Source: Fidelibacterota bacterium
Lineage (GTDB): Bacteria > Fidelibacterota > Marinisomatia > SCGC-AAA003-L08 > TS1B11
DNA length: 64,000 nucleotides
Assembly: GCA_004124875.1 (NCBI GenBank)
Contig: SCKJ01000003.1
Span: 1-64,000 of the forward strand
Direction: 5' to 3'
In this document: in pieces, positions 16,701 to 25,371 of the stretch
How positions within the stretch are numbered: position 1 is the stretch's first letter
Layout: every line of letters starts with the position of its first letter
Translations under genes and position numbers: made by a program
The notes under the pieces: model-generated
Database searches by the model: none
What the model saw: only the letters and a program-made list of their open reading frames with translations
Told to the model about the DNA's origin: nothing

Positions 16701-19700
16701 ACGGAACCGGCGGCTGCTTTGGTATTGACGATGATGGTGATGGAAAGATTGATAACGGCAGATATGATCCGACTGACCCCGATGCCTTGGGAATTGACCT
16801 GGATGTGCGACCGGCTGGAGCCAATATCGACGATCCCAACGGGGACAACTGGAAGAATTCCAGCAACAATATCAGCAATGACTTCATCAACGGCACGCAA
16901 GGCAACGCGAAATCAGCGGACGGCTCCAGGCCTGACACGGAAGACTTAAACGGCACCGGCTCCTTTGCGCCCGACGTCAAGAATGACTACTTTGCGGCAT
17001 CTTTCAGTCTCGATCCTAACCATCCCGACACTTCCTTTGTCGGCGGCAGCACATTCAATGAGAACGGGTCTCCCACCGGCTGGCGGCTTTTCAGGATTCC
17101 GCTCACCGATTTTCACCTGGAAGGCAGAAGCCCCATTACCTGGGACAATGTCAAGAACCTGCGCATATGGGTCGACAGTCTGGGAGGGGCCAGCGTCGAC
17201 AATCGCACGGCGAGAATAGAGATCGCCCAGATCGAGTTTGTCGGTAACGAGTGGGAGGAAATCGGTATCGCCGCCATCGGTTCGGACATCTTCAGCGTGG
17301 TTGACTCTACGCTCAACCTTGCCGTTTCGGTGGTCAACACAGAGGACAACCAGGACTATTCATCACCGCCCGACGTCGAGGGGGTGTTTGACCGGCTCAA
17401 CGGCATACGGCTCCGGGAGCAGTCGCTTTCGCTCGATTTTCGCACCAGAGGTCTACCGCCCGAGACCAAGGGAGCGGTGAGCAAGGAGATCGTGAACCGC
17501 TCCAACGATGCGACCTTTCTAGCCTACAGCACCATGAAAATGTTTGTCTACGGTGATGCGCAGGATGTGGACCCACCGCTGATGACCAAGGAATCGACAT
17601 TCTACCGGTTCTTCCTGCGGTTGGGGCTGGGCAAAACCACGGGCGAAAGCTACTACGAGCTGCGCAAATGGCTCTATCCGGGGTGGGATAAACGCAATCA
17701 CTTCGACATCGATATGGGAGAGCTTGCGAAGCTCAAGCGGCCGGAAGTGCTGCCCGACACGACGATCGTTATCGACTCAGACTCACTGGACGGCTACATG
17801 CTTGGGGATGTGCTCGTGATCATACGCGGCGATCCCTCGGTAGATCGCATTGGCCGGTATACCGTCGGCATCATCAACACACACCCCGAGCGGACGATTT
17901 ATGGACGGGCATTTATAGATGAACTGCGCCTGACAGATGTGATAGTGGATAGGGGTATGGCCATGCGCCTCTCCGGCTCACTGAAGCTGGCCGACCTGAT
18001 GACCACCTCATTCAGTTACATCCGTACCGATGCCGATTTCCATACTATTCAGCAGAAAATATCGCGCGGCCCGACCACCAACGAGACCTTTCAATCAAAC
18101 TTGTTACTGAATCCCCATCAGCTGCTGCCGAAATCCTGGGGCGTCAGAACCCCGGTCTCCATGAATTACACCCGCTCGACCAGCTCACCTAAATATTTCC
18201 CCGGGCGGGATATCCTCGCTGGAGATATCCGTAGCGCCCCGGAGGACATTCAGCGGCGAGCGGAATCGGTGGCCGTAAAGGTCAGTTTTGGCAAATCGGC
18301 ACGGAGCAGGTTCTGGCTCATGCGGCAAACTCTGGACCGGGTTACAGGAGGTGTCACCTACCAGATTAAGGACCAATCCAATAAGGAAATTAAAAGTCTG
18401 GAAGAGCAAAGCATCACCACCAATTTGAACTACCCCATTAAATTCAGTGATGAGAATTACATCAAACCGTTTGGAATTATAGGGAAGATTCCGTGGCTGG
18501 GGGATAAACTGAAGGATACACGCATCTACTATACGCCGACGACTCTTCAGGTTTCCGGCACCGTTGCGGAAATCATTTCGGACAAGGTCGTCAGGGCGGA
18601 TAGTAGTACGACTCTCAACAGGTACAATTTTAACCTGAAGCGCAGCGCTTCGGCCAAGTACCGGCTCACTGACAACATTAACCTGGACTACAGCCGCAAC
18701 GTGAACAGTTCGTTGGACACACTTCGCTATCACAAACTTGAGGCACTCAAGGAGTTTAACACTGGCTTGGATAAGCAATTATCCGAGCAGTTTTCTGCCA
18801 AATTCAGTCCCCGGATTTTTTCGTGGCTCAAGCCGAATCTCTCCTACCAATCGCAGTATCAGTGGAACAAGGTGAACCCCATCAATGATCCTGATCGCGG
18901 GGCAAACATCAATGTGAACGCGCGCTTCACCACGGCTTTGAGCCTGTCACCGGTAAAAATTGTCGAATCGTTTTACAGACCGGCGGGCGCCAAGGCCGGC
19001 CCGCGGAGACGGAGCCCCCGGAGAGCGATACCGGGGGCAGTAAAGGATGATGCAAAGCCGTCAGAGGTGAAAAATAAGCAGCTCGAGGCGATCCTCAAAT
19101 TGCTGCATGCCGGCTCAAAAAAAATATTGCCCATCACCTTGAATTATTCCGAGACATCGAGAGTAGGGGAGTCGGCGGTGCGTGACCAACCTGGCCTCAG
19201 ATACCGGCTGGGACTGGCTGATGCGTCGGGACTGGTGACCGATACCTTAAACACAAGGGGATTGGACCTCTCGCGTTCCTCCAGTGGCGCCGACTTCAGC
19301 TGGAAGTCGGGGATCAGCCTGAGTAAATCGATCAACGTGAATATCTCCAGTTCCCGGCGGACCTCCCAAAGCCGGGGGCGCAGCTCCACGACTAAAAGCG
19401 TATCACGGTCCTTTCTGGTGCTGTCAGATGATAAGGAAAATATCGGACTGCCGCTGGTGGACTGGAATATTCGTCTCTCCGGCCTCGAAAAGTTGCCTAT
19501 CCTTAAGCTGGTGCCGTGGACCGTCAGTCTGGAACACTCCTATAACGGTAACCACGTAAGGAACCGCCAGAACCAGCAGCTATCTGTGGACAGTTATAAG
19601 CGCAGTTTTCAGCCGCTGGTGGGTATGACGTTTTCCTTCAAGAACGGCATCTCGGCAAATCTGCGTTATAGCGACCAACTGACGCTCAATATAAAGGATT

Positions 19701-20062
19701 CAGGTGACTCTAAGGAAAAAGGGAATCAATTCAGTTCATCTATCAATTACCAACGCCGGGGCGGCTTTACCATACCGATACCGTTCTACGGGGATTTTAA
19801 GCTCGATAACACCGTTAACTTCAGCCTCACGATGGAAACGTCCAGTTCATTCAGCTTTATACGGGTGGGAAACACCCGCGAATTTTTCGAAACACGGTTC
19901 AGCAAAAATCTCAGTATCAAACCGTATATTACCTATACATTTTCCAAAAACGTGAACGGCAGTTTCCGATTCGGCTATAGCGAAAGGGAAAATCCCATTA
20001 CAGGGAAAACCATCACCCGCGATATTGGCTTCGATGTCAACATGGTCATCAGGGGATCATAA
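13736..20062 (+). CDS. sprA: SprA-type type IX secretion translocon protein
   Basis: At 2108 residues with a signal peptide ending in LGA before Gln23, this matches the SprA/Sov family, the giant outer-membrane barrel through which T9SS cargo passes. Motifs include DITGSVGDRIDVTIHQDSEN near residue 225, alternating amphipathic strands throughout, and the C-terminal GFDVNMVIRG. Asp/Asn/Gly-rich segments at about 608-631, 946-960 and 996-1015 look like calcium-binding loops. The length is slightly below the ~2400 usual in Bacteroidetes. The GTG start has AGGAG upstream. It is followed 2 bp later by the glutaminyl-cyclase-like gene and then by cargo and PorV-like genes, so this is a T9SS locus. 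Confidence 0.88.
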   Translation: MFRSATRQGLFVLIILTVRLGAQDTGKVYSQAIKAPDFLATWIEPLFKRKLNGLYLTGWTTGLAPEDTTAAQAEELPPELRLSARRAAQVIRRFPAMLQPKLAALKRVVNVDPQSRLISITLEHDQTPLSLPNTTSLDSYISRRLNYHAQTLAQDKLSAALISTRAAGPVRTRSVELLGTDIGGQRVSLKVAGNVTINGGVKFKEQEKSVTNFRAGSNWDLDVNQTQRFDITGSVGDRIDVTIHQDSENIFEWENAMKIAYKGDEDEILQTIDAGNISLSLPGTQFATGGSGSSKGLFGIKAVSKLGPLNITTIASIERSQKSTKSNQLSEALVIQDRHYLRNKYFFIDTEFRRRYYPLTEDGRHTVYGDRVIKQLEVYLSSTRVTQVNLADTYIGTAFVNPPAPGDTAIALDAVAGQFRRLELNVDYVPDYELGVIRMVSSAQNDDIIAVAYSLGRSGTDAAHDSVGSVGFIKTGSDDRIILKLIKNRGQSATSPTWQLEFKNVYSLGGINIIPEGFDVKIFDAKAAGGRTDRLGNETFLKIFGLDQRSNSTQLPPPDDLIDVANFAIVKLSLGELHFPALLPFAFSSIPGLATSDTVILEVYDDELEDIDGDFVFDEGEDLNGNGKWDVPDHYYAPLRPTSARFEIEIQQSSVGASVYNLGFNMVPGSETVEINGQALIEGRDYEIDLFSNTLTILHMEDYVNPNVTIEYEENSLVSFDKKVMMGIRAQMDLGESSFLGVTGLYYNQSIIDERVDVGSEPIRNMLWDVNGRLRRDAPVLTRLIDRLPFIETDAGSSFNIEGEIAQVLPNPNPLGTGYVDDFEAAKRVTSPSLQYRSWKQSAPPLGKYLRQRRKMAWWNPFSDRSVQEIWPERETSIRANNLTTTILILDAFFTRFGEEAPTDSMWAGITYPLLPGEYDQSQTKFFEIWLNGFQGRMHINIGDISEDINGNGAIDTEDEPLPGTTEGNNLLDKGEDIGLDGCLDELEDGTGGCFGIDDDGDGKIDNGRYDPTDPDALGIDLDVRPAGANIDDPNGDNWKNSSNNISNDFINGTQGNAKSADGSRPDTEDLNGTGSFAPDVKNDYFAASFSLDPNHPDTSFVGGSTFNENGSPTGWRLFRIPLTDFHLEGRSPITWDNVKNLRIWVDSLGGASVDNRTARIEIAQIEFVGNEWEEIGIAAIGSDIFSVVDSTLNLAVSVVNTEDNQDYSSPPDVEGVFDRLNGIRLREQSLSLDFRTRGLPPETKGAVSKEIVNRSNDATFLAYSTMKMFVYGDAQDVDPPLMTKESTFYRFFLRLGLGKTTGESYYELRKWLYPGWDKRNHFDIDMGELAKLKRPEVLPDTTIVIDSDSLDGYMLGDVLVIIRGDPSVDRIGRYTVGIINTHPERTIYGRAFIDELRLTDVIVDRGMAMRLSGSLKLADLMTTSFSYIRTDADFHTIQQKISRGPTTNETFQSNLLLNPHQLLPKSWGVRTPVSMNYTRSTSSPKYFPGRDILAGDIRSAPEDIQRRAESVAVKVSFGKSARSRFWLMRQTLDRVTGGVTYQIKDQSNKEIKSLEEQSITTNLNYPIKFSDENYIKPFGIIGKIPWLGDKLKDTRIYYTPTTLQVSGTVAEIISDKVVRADSSTTLNRYNFNLKRSASAKYRLTDNINLDYSRNVNSSLDTLRYHKLEALKEFNTGLDKQLSEQFSAKFSPRIFSWLKPNLSYQSQYQWNKVNPINDPDRGANINVNARFTTALSLSPVKIVESFYRPAGAKAGPRRRSPRRAIPGAVKDDAKPSEVKNKQLEAILKLLHAGSKKILPITLNYSETSRVGESAVRDQPGLRYRLGLADASGLVTDTLNTRGLDLSRSSSGADFSWKSGISLSKSINVNISSSRRTSQSRGRSSTTKSVSRSFLVLSDDKENIGLPLVDWNIRLSGLEKLPILKLVPWTVSLEHSYNGNHVRNRQNQQLSVDSYKRSFQPLVGMTFSFKNGISANLRYSDQLTLNIKDSGDSKEKGNQFSSSINYQRRGGFTIPIPFYGDFKLDNTVNFSLTMETSSSFSFIRVGNTREFFETRFSKNLSIKPYITYTFSKNVNGSFRFGYSERENPITGKTITRDIGFDVNMVIRGS

Positions 20063-20064
20063 GC

Positions 20065-21000
20065 ATGAGCACGGCTAATCTGTCCGGTAAACTGTTGCTG
20101 CTTTCATCGTTATCGGTGTCGGTGTGTGCCCAGAGCGCGCCTTATTTCGACGGCCGGAAAGCGTTCGATCTGCTCGAGGCTCAGGTGGCAATGGGGCCCC
20201 GATACAATGGGTCGCCCGGCCACCAGGCGCTACAGGAGACCCTTGCCACATATTTGGGGGAACGCGCGCACGATCTGCGGCTTCACGAGGCCAGCATGGA
20301 TCACCCCTACAATGGCGGGACCCTGGAAATTATCAACTTCCTGGCCCGCTTCAATACGCACGTGACTCAGCGCATCCTGATTCTTGCTCATTACGACACT
20401 CGGCCGTTTGCGGATCAGGATCCCATCGAGGCCAACCGCAATACGCCCATTCTGGGGGCCAATGATGGCGCCAGCGGTGTGGCCATATTGATGGTGTTGG
20501 CCGATATGATGGCGGCAGATGCGCCCGATATAGGTGTCGACCTGCTGTTTGTGGATGCCGAGGATGTGGGCCGCAGTGGAGATCTGGCGAACTTCGCGCT
20601 GGGCACCAGGATGTTCGTGAAAGATATGAACCGCGTGCTCGGCGGCATCAGGCCCCGCTACGCCGTACTTCTGGACATGGTGGGCGACAAAGAGCTGAGC
20701 CTGCCCATAGAGGCACATTCCTGGCGCGGTGCCCCGCAGCTCGTGCGCCGTGTGTGGGATATTGCCGCCGAATTGGGCTACGGCCAGTTCAAGTTCGAGA
20801 ATGGGCCGGCTATTTTTGATGATCACGTCCCCCTTCTGGAGGCAGGCATTCCGGCCATTGACATCATCGATTTCGACTATCCCAACCGGTCTGTCAACTA
20901 CTGGCACACGCTGCAGGATACCGCCGACAAATGCTCGCCCGAATCTTTGGAGGCGGTGGGGACGGTCGTGGCGGCTTTGATCTACGGTGAGCGCCCATAA
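20065..21000 (+). CDS. M28-family enzyme, candidate glutaminyl-peptide cyclotransferase
   Basis: This 311-residue exported zinc enzyme has the M28 metal ligands (AHYDTRPFAD, GANDGASG, FVDAEDVG, DDHVPLL, YWHTLQD). The DDHVPLLEAGIPAIDIIDFD...YWHT segment resembles animal-type glutaminyl cyclases (DDHIPFL...VWHT) more than plain aminopeptidases. Such enzymes turn N-terminal Gln into pyroglutamate. Its own signal peptide ends in CA before Gln. It follows sprA by 2 bp. Most exported proteins in this window also have Gln as the predicted first mature residue, which fits this activity. An aminopeptidase remains possible. Confidence 0.75.
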   Translation: MSTANLSGKLLLLSSLSVSVCAQSAPYFDGRKAFDLLEAQVAMGPRYNGSPGHQALQETLATYLGERAHDLRLHEASMDHPYNGGTLEIINFLARFNTHVTQRILILAHYDTRPFADQDPIEANRNTPILGANDGASGVAILMVLADMMAADAPDIGVDLLFVDAEDVGRSGDLANFALGTRMFVKDMNRVLGGIRPRYAVLLDMVGDKELSLPIEAHSWRGAPQLVRRVWDIAAELGYGQFKFENGPAIFDDHVPLLEAGIPAIDIIDFDYPNRSVNYWHTLQDTADKCSPESLEAVGTVVAALIYGERP

Positions 21001-21103
21001 TGCCGCGCCGCTGCCATCAGCGAATCCTGCCTCTTACCCTCCTGCGATGCGCGGGAGATTTGCTTTGAGGCTGCCCGCGCCGCGCCGCTATATTGCCAGG
21101 CCC

Positions 21104-21931
21104 ATGAAGCGCCCTTTAACTCACTGGTCCCTGTTGCAGACCGTCGGCCTGTTGGCCATTCTGGTCCTGGGCGGCTGCTCGCCGCCCAGCGCCGGCAACG
21201 ACAGCGATATCGATCTGCTGACCGATCCATCCCTGACGATCAATAAAGATACCAACGTGTTTTACGCCGGAATTTTGGTGACTTTGGCTGAAGGGACCAC
21301 CCTCGACTCCATCTGGGCGGAAATGTACCTGGCCAGCGGCGCCCTGGCAGACTCCTTGGGTACAGATTCGCTACAGGCGGCCGTGTCCTTAAAAGACGAC
21401 GCCACCGGAGGCGATATTCTCTTGGGGGATGGCATCTACGCGGCAACTTTTGCCTCGCCCCTGCCCCCCGGCACCGGAGGTACCGTCCGGTTTGATATCA
21501 ACGCTCTGGTTTCCGGAGACCTCACCACCCTGACCGATACCCTTGCGTTGCAGAACTTGAGACCGGTGATCCTGTCGGTGAGCGCTGGCGATACGCTGAT
21601 CGTGCCACCCGATGGGTCAACATTTGTTACGCTGGATACCCTCCGCGTGGAGGTGTCGGACCCGGACGGTCTCGAGGATATCAAGGGGGTCAGTTTCACA
21701 TCGGTCAAACCTGATGGCACTCTGGCTAATTCGGGCCAGCCAATTCCGCTCGCCGATAATGGCGACCTGACTGGCTGGGGCGATGCCGCCATAGAAGATG
21801 GTATTTACAGTATTATAATAGGGATTGTTGACAGCACGACAGCAGGCACCTACACCTACCGCTTTGTCGCCACCGATCTCAGCTTCAACACAAGCGATAC
21901 GACTTTCCATACTGTGGTGGTGACGCAGTGA
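21104..21931 (+). CDS. Lipoprotein with Ig-like domains
   Basis: The ATG at 21104 gives a clean lipoprotein signal (LLAILVLGGC, lipid-bearing Cys at about residue 25); a longer frame from 20987 overlaps the previous gene and is less likely. The 275-residue product has two beta-rich segments resembling bacterial Ig-like modules (SVSAGDTLIVPPDG; VEVSDPDGLEDIKGVSF, DDGIYS-type turns). It probably sits on the membrane facing the periplasm or cell surface. It overlaps the following T9SS cargo gene by 4 bp and so belongs to the same operon. No function is assigned. Confidence 0.75.
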   Translation: MKRPLTHWSLLQTVGLLAILVLGGCSPPSAGNDSDIDLLTDPSLTINKDTNVFYAGILVTLAEGTTLDSIWAEMYLASGALADSLGTDSLQAAVSLKDDATGGDILLGDGIYAATFASPLPPGTGGTVRFDINALVSGDLTTLTDTLALQNLRPVILSVSAGDTLIVPPDGSTFVTLDTLRVEVSDPDGLEDIKGVSFTSVKPDGTLANSGQPIPLADNGDLTGWGDAAIEDGIYSIIIGIVDSTTAGTYTYRFVATDLSFNTSDTTFHTVVVTQ

Positions 21932-23541
21932 GAATTGCCTGGATACTCATGGTTATGGTGGGGGTTGCCCATGCGCAGCTGCCCGTAAACTTCAGATTAT
22001 CCCACGCGGTGGTCGACACCAACGCCTCCTATATGCTCGATACCTCGTCTACAGCAGGCCTTGCCAGCAACTCCGTTGTCGATATTCAGGCCGGTGGGGA
22101 TTCGCTCGTGTTCTTCGGCACCTCGCGGGGCTTGTCGCTCACCCCTGATCTGGGAACCACCTTCAGGTCGTACATCGCCTCGGTTGTCGACTTGCCATCG
22201 GGCTCTATCTCGGCCATGAATGTTTCCAATTCCATTGTCATCGCCGCCGGACTTGCCGATTCGGTCATCGCTGGAACGGCGCAGCTCATTGGCACGGGGC
22301 TGGCCTATTCGCAGGACCTGGGTGACACCTGGACCTTTCTTGACGTGCCTCAGGAACCGGAGGACTCTCCGGCAACCGTCTCGATCCTGTGGGGTGGCAA
22401 CACCATTGATATGTTGCCCATTACCACCATTGTTAACAATATCACCTGGGATCTGGCCTATTCCCTGGGCACTCTGTGGGCCGCCAGCTGGAGCAGCGGC
22501 CTGCGGCGCTACCCCATAACCGCCGCAGGCAACAACTGGCTGGTTGTGCCCATGCCGCGCGACGATGATGACATTTTCTCCTGCGATTCGATCCCCGATG
22601 GCTACATTATTAACCCGCGCAACCCCAATGACTCCAGCGATCCCGGCAACCACAACCACAAAGGTTTTTCGGTCATCGCCTACGACACACTGGTGTGGGT
22701 CGGCACCGCGGCGGGGATCAATAAGGGTATTGTCGATTCGACCACCGGTTGTATTAAGTGGACCCACTACACGGCGCAGAACAGCAACATCTCCGGAAAC
22801 TGGGTGGTGGCGCTGCACCGGCAGGTGTGGACCGGCGGCGAGAGAATCTGGGCCGCGACAGTCCATGCGGAGGGCGCTGGGGAGATTCAGGGATTGAGCT
22901 ACACCGATGACGCCGGCGAGTCCTGGAAAACGGCCCTGTTGGGCATCCGCGTCCACAACATCAGCTCCTTCGGCGAGAATGTTTACGCCGCCACCGAGGA
23001 GGGGCTGTATAAATCGGCTGACGGCCTCAACTGGGCCCGCTTTCTGAGCGCCGTCGATGCCGAAACGGGCGAGCGCGTTTACGCCGACAAAACCACCGGC
23101 ATATTATACGACGGCCGCGACTCCACCTTGTGGATGGGAACCGCTGACGGGTTGGCGAGGACTTCCGATGAGGGGGCCACCTGGGCCATTGAGCGGGCCT
23201 TTGTCTCCACACGAGGCCAAGGCAGCGAAGACCGGTTTTACGCCTACCCCAACCCCTTCAGCCCCGCCACGGACAACATTCTCGATGGCAGCGGCTACGT
23301 CCGTTTCCAGTATCACATTGAAGCGGACGAGGTAGGCAAACGGGCGGCTATCGAAATATTTGATTTTGCCATGGACCCGGTAGCGGAGCTCGCTTATCGC
23401 ACGCATGGCGCACAGGGGGACTACAGCCAGGCGTGGGACGCCACAAACAGCGCCGGATTTGAAGTGGCCAACGGCGTCTACTACTGCCGGTTGAAAATTG
23501 GGTCCACTGGCTATTGGACCAAAGTAGTGGTCATCAATTGA
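21928..23541 (+). CDS. T9SS cargo protein, propeller-like with C-terminal sorting domain
   Basis: This exported 537-residue protein has a signal peptide ending AHA before Gln18, then repeated segments typical of BNR/two-component-regulator propellers (SRGLSLTPDLGTTF, QDLGDTWTF, DDAGESWKT, SDEGATWAI), and a C-terminal ~100-residue module opening with YPNPFSP near residue 440 and closing with VYYCRLKIG...VVVIN. That module is the FlgD-like sorting domain used by T9SS. Carriage next to sprA fits. The GTG start overlaps the preceding stop. The ligand or substrate is unknown. Confidence 0.82.
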   Translation: MRIAWILMVMVGVAHAQLPVNFRLSHAVVDTNASYMLDTSSTAGLASNSVVDIQAGGDSLVFFGTSRGLSLTPDLGTTFRSYIASVVDLPSGSISAMNVSNSIVIAAGLADSVIAGTAQLIGTGLAYSQDLGDTWTFLDVPQEPEDSPATVSILWGGNTIDMLPITTIVNNITWDLAYSLGTLWAASWSSGLRRYPITAAGNNWLVVPMPRDDDDIFSCDSIPDGYIINPRNPNDSSDPGNHNHKGFSVIAYDTLVWVGTAAGINKGIVDSTTGCIKWTHYTAQNSNISGNWVVALHRQVWTGGERIWAATVHAEGAGEIQGLSYTDDAGESWKTALLGIRVHNISSFGENVYAATEEGLYKSADGLNWARFLSAVDAETGERVYADKTTGILYDGRDSTLWMGTADGLARTSDEGATWAIERAFVSTRGQGSEDRFYAYPNPFSPATDNILDGSGYVRFQYHIEADEVGKRAAIEIFDFAMDPVAELAYRTHGAQGDYSQAWDATNSAGFEVANGVYYCRLKIGSTGYWTKVVVIN

Positions 23542-24455
23542 GCCGAGCGATCCTCCTCCTCGCCATGAGCTCGGCCCTTTTTGGCCAGCGGCCCTTAACA
23601 GGCGGCTATCCGGGGGCGTTTACGCGCATAGGCAGCAATGCCCGTGATGTGGCCCTGGGCAGCGCCCTGGCCGCCGACATCAATAGCGGTTTCCTGGCCG
23701 TTACCAACCCTGCCAGCGTGGTGTACCACCGCCGCCGGGAAATTGGAATATCCTACCTCTACCTGCCGCTGGACCGGTCTGTTCAAACGCTCAATTTTAC
23801 CATTGCGTTGCCTCCGACGGCGGCTGCCTCGCTCAGTTATATCCGGGCCGGCGACAACAACATCATCGGCCGGAATTCCATTGGCGAAAAAACCGGCAAG
23901 GTGGCCTACAGCGAACAGGCCATCGGTCTGACATTTTCCAACCGGTTGACGCGGCACATCAGCTTCGGCCTGACTGCCAAAGTATTGTTGCAAACCCTGG
24001 ATATGTTCAGCAGCCAGGGGTTTGGCATTGACGTCGGGTTGCTCTACAGGCGGCCATCGGGCCTCAGCGCCGCCGTCCGCCTGGAAAATGTCACCGGCGC
24101 CTATCTCTGGAGAATTGAGGAGGCACAGGAAAATCGGGAGTACAGCGAACGGCTGCCGCGGCTGCTGTCGGGAGCCTTGCGCATTCCGTGGTGGCACTTT
24201 GTTTTATACGCACAGGTGGACGGCTTCTTCCCCGAGGAGGGCGGCGTGGTTAATATTTACAGGTTGGGGATCGAGGACAAAATTGGCGAAAAGCTGTTTA
24301 TCCGTGGCGGCATGAACCACCTGACCCCGACAGCGGGGGCGGGACTCATCTTCTCCCTGCGTGAGGATAATGACAGCAGCGTCGACTACTCATTATCGCT
24401 GGGCCGTAGCGGAGAGGGCCTGGGGCACATTTTCAGCTGGGTCTTTTCCCTGTAG
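23538..24455 (+). CDS. PorV/PorQ-family outer-membrane protein
   Basis: The TTG at 23538 overlaps the previous stop (TTGA) and gives a signal peptide ending in LFG before Gln; I prefer it to the GTG-like start at 23514, which lies inside the upstream gene. The 305-residue protein shows the family's FTRIGSNARDVALGSA opening and NPASVVY, followed by alternating beta strands to the end (IFSWVFSL). PorV shuttles T9SS cargo from the translocon to the attachment complex. Its position after a cargo gene supports this, though the specific orthology (PorV, PorQ or a UPF0164 member) is undecided. Confidence 0.78.
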   Translation: MSRAILLLAMSSALFGQRPLTGGYPGAFTRIGSNARDVALGSALAADINSGFLAVTNPASVVYHRRREIGISYLYLPLDRSVQTLNFTIALPPTAAASLSYIRAGDNNIIGRNSIGEKTGKVAYSEQAIGLTFSNRLTRHISFGLTAKVLLQTLDMFSSQGFGIDVGLLYRRPSGLSAAVRLENVTGAYLWRIEEAQENREYSERLPRLLSGALRIPWWHFVLYAQVDGFFPEEGGVVNIYRLGIEDKIGEKLFIRGGMNHLTPTAGAGLIFSLREDNDSSVDYSLSLGRSGEGLGHIFSWVFSL

Positions 24456-24456
24456 C

Positions 24457-25341
24457 ATGATCTCGCGCCGAGCCATTCACGGAGTCGTGCTGCTCCTTGC
24501 CGTCACCTCGGCCGGACCTCTACTTGCCCTGGGATGGCGGGCCAGCCTGTTGGCTACTTCACCTGCTGCGCTGGCGTTTGCCGGCGGCGGCATCGGATGG
24601 TGGCCCAAGCCCGCGCTCATCGACATCAATCCGGCCCATGTCTGGGGCATCGATTCCGAAAGCGTCGGTTATGGTCATTTGCGCATGTTTGGAGACCTTC
24701 GCGGGAGTGTGGTGACCTGGCAGGGACGCTACCGGGGCAGCCCCACGCAGCTGCGTCTGCGGACACTGTCGGAGGACGGCATTGAGCTGCGCGGAGACAT
24801 CCCCACAACTGAGCCGCTGGGTCTGATCAGCGCCAGGCTCATGTCTGCCACCATCACGCGCGGCCGGCGGTTATTAGGCGGGCAGTTGGGGATATCCGTT
24901 ACCGGGGCCTACCAGCGAATCTACTATTTCGATGCCCGGGGTCTCTGGCTCTCCGCAGGCTGGAGCAGGCAGCTGTCTGACCGCTTGAGCTGGGGCGCGG
25001 CCATTACCCGAATCGGACTTGGAGAAGCGTTGGGCAGCACCACTTTTTCCACACTGCCCTGGAAGGCGGGAGCCGGAGCCGTGTTGTTCTCACCCCTTTT
25101 TGGCAGGCTGGGTATCGACGTAAACTATGATGCCGGCATTGGCGCAGTGCCTGCTGTGGCCTGGGAGAGCGGCGGCGACATCTGGGTCGTGCAGGCCGGT
25201 GTGCAGGCAGTCGGAGACGAGTATCGCCTGGCGTTCGGAATAGGCATTGAACTTGAAAATTGGAGTGCAGGCTACGCTTTGAGTTATCAAAACAGCGCTC
25301 TGGGTCTGCCCCAGATGTTTCAGGCCAGCCGCAAATTTTAA
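24457..25341 (+). CDS. Outer-membrane beta-barrel-like protein
   Basis: The ATG at 24457 sits 1 bp after the preceding stop and gives a signal peptide (RRAIHGVVLLLAV...). An open frame from 24361 overlaps the previous gene and is rejected. The 294-residue product has an AALAFAGGG...NPAHVWG segment like PorV-type proteins and alternating strands ending in an aromatic Phe (ASRKF), a usual last-strand mark of barrel proteins. It is likely a diverged relative of its neighbour and a T9SS or surface accessory. No specific function is assigned. Confidence 0.6.
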   Translation: MISRRAIHGVVLLLAVTSAGPLLALGWRASLLATSPAALAFAGGGIGWWPKPALIDINPAHVWGIDSESVGYGHLRMFGDLRGSVVTWQGRYRGSPTQLRLRTLSEDGIELRGDIPTTEPLGLISARLMSATITRGRRLLGGQLGISVTGAYQRIYYFDARGLWLSAGWSRQLSDRLSWGAAITRIGLGEALGSTTFSTLPWKAGAGAVLFSPLFGRLGIDVNYDAGIGAVPAVAWESGGDIWVVQAGVQAVGDEYRLAFGIGIELENWSAGYALSYQNSALGLPQMFQASRKF

Positions 25342-25371
25342 CGCCACTCAGCTGATTCATGAGGATTTTAT

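Noticed and set aside
15947-16900. 317-residue minus-strand frame inside sprA
   Set aside because: Antisense shadow of sprA without recognisable domains.
21997-22956. 319-residue minus-strand frame opposite the T9SS cargo gene
   Set aside because: Antisense to a gene with signal peptide and sorting domain; its sequence is low-complexity.
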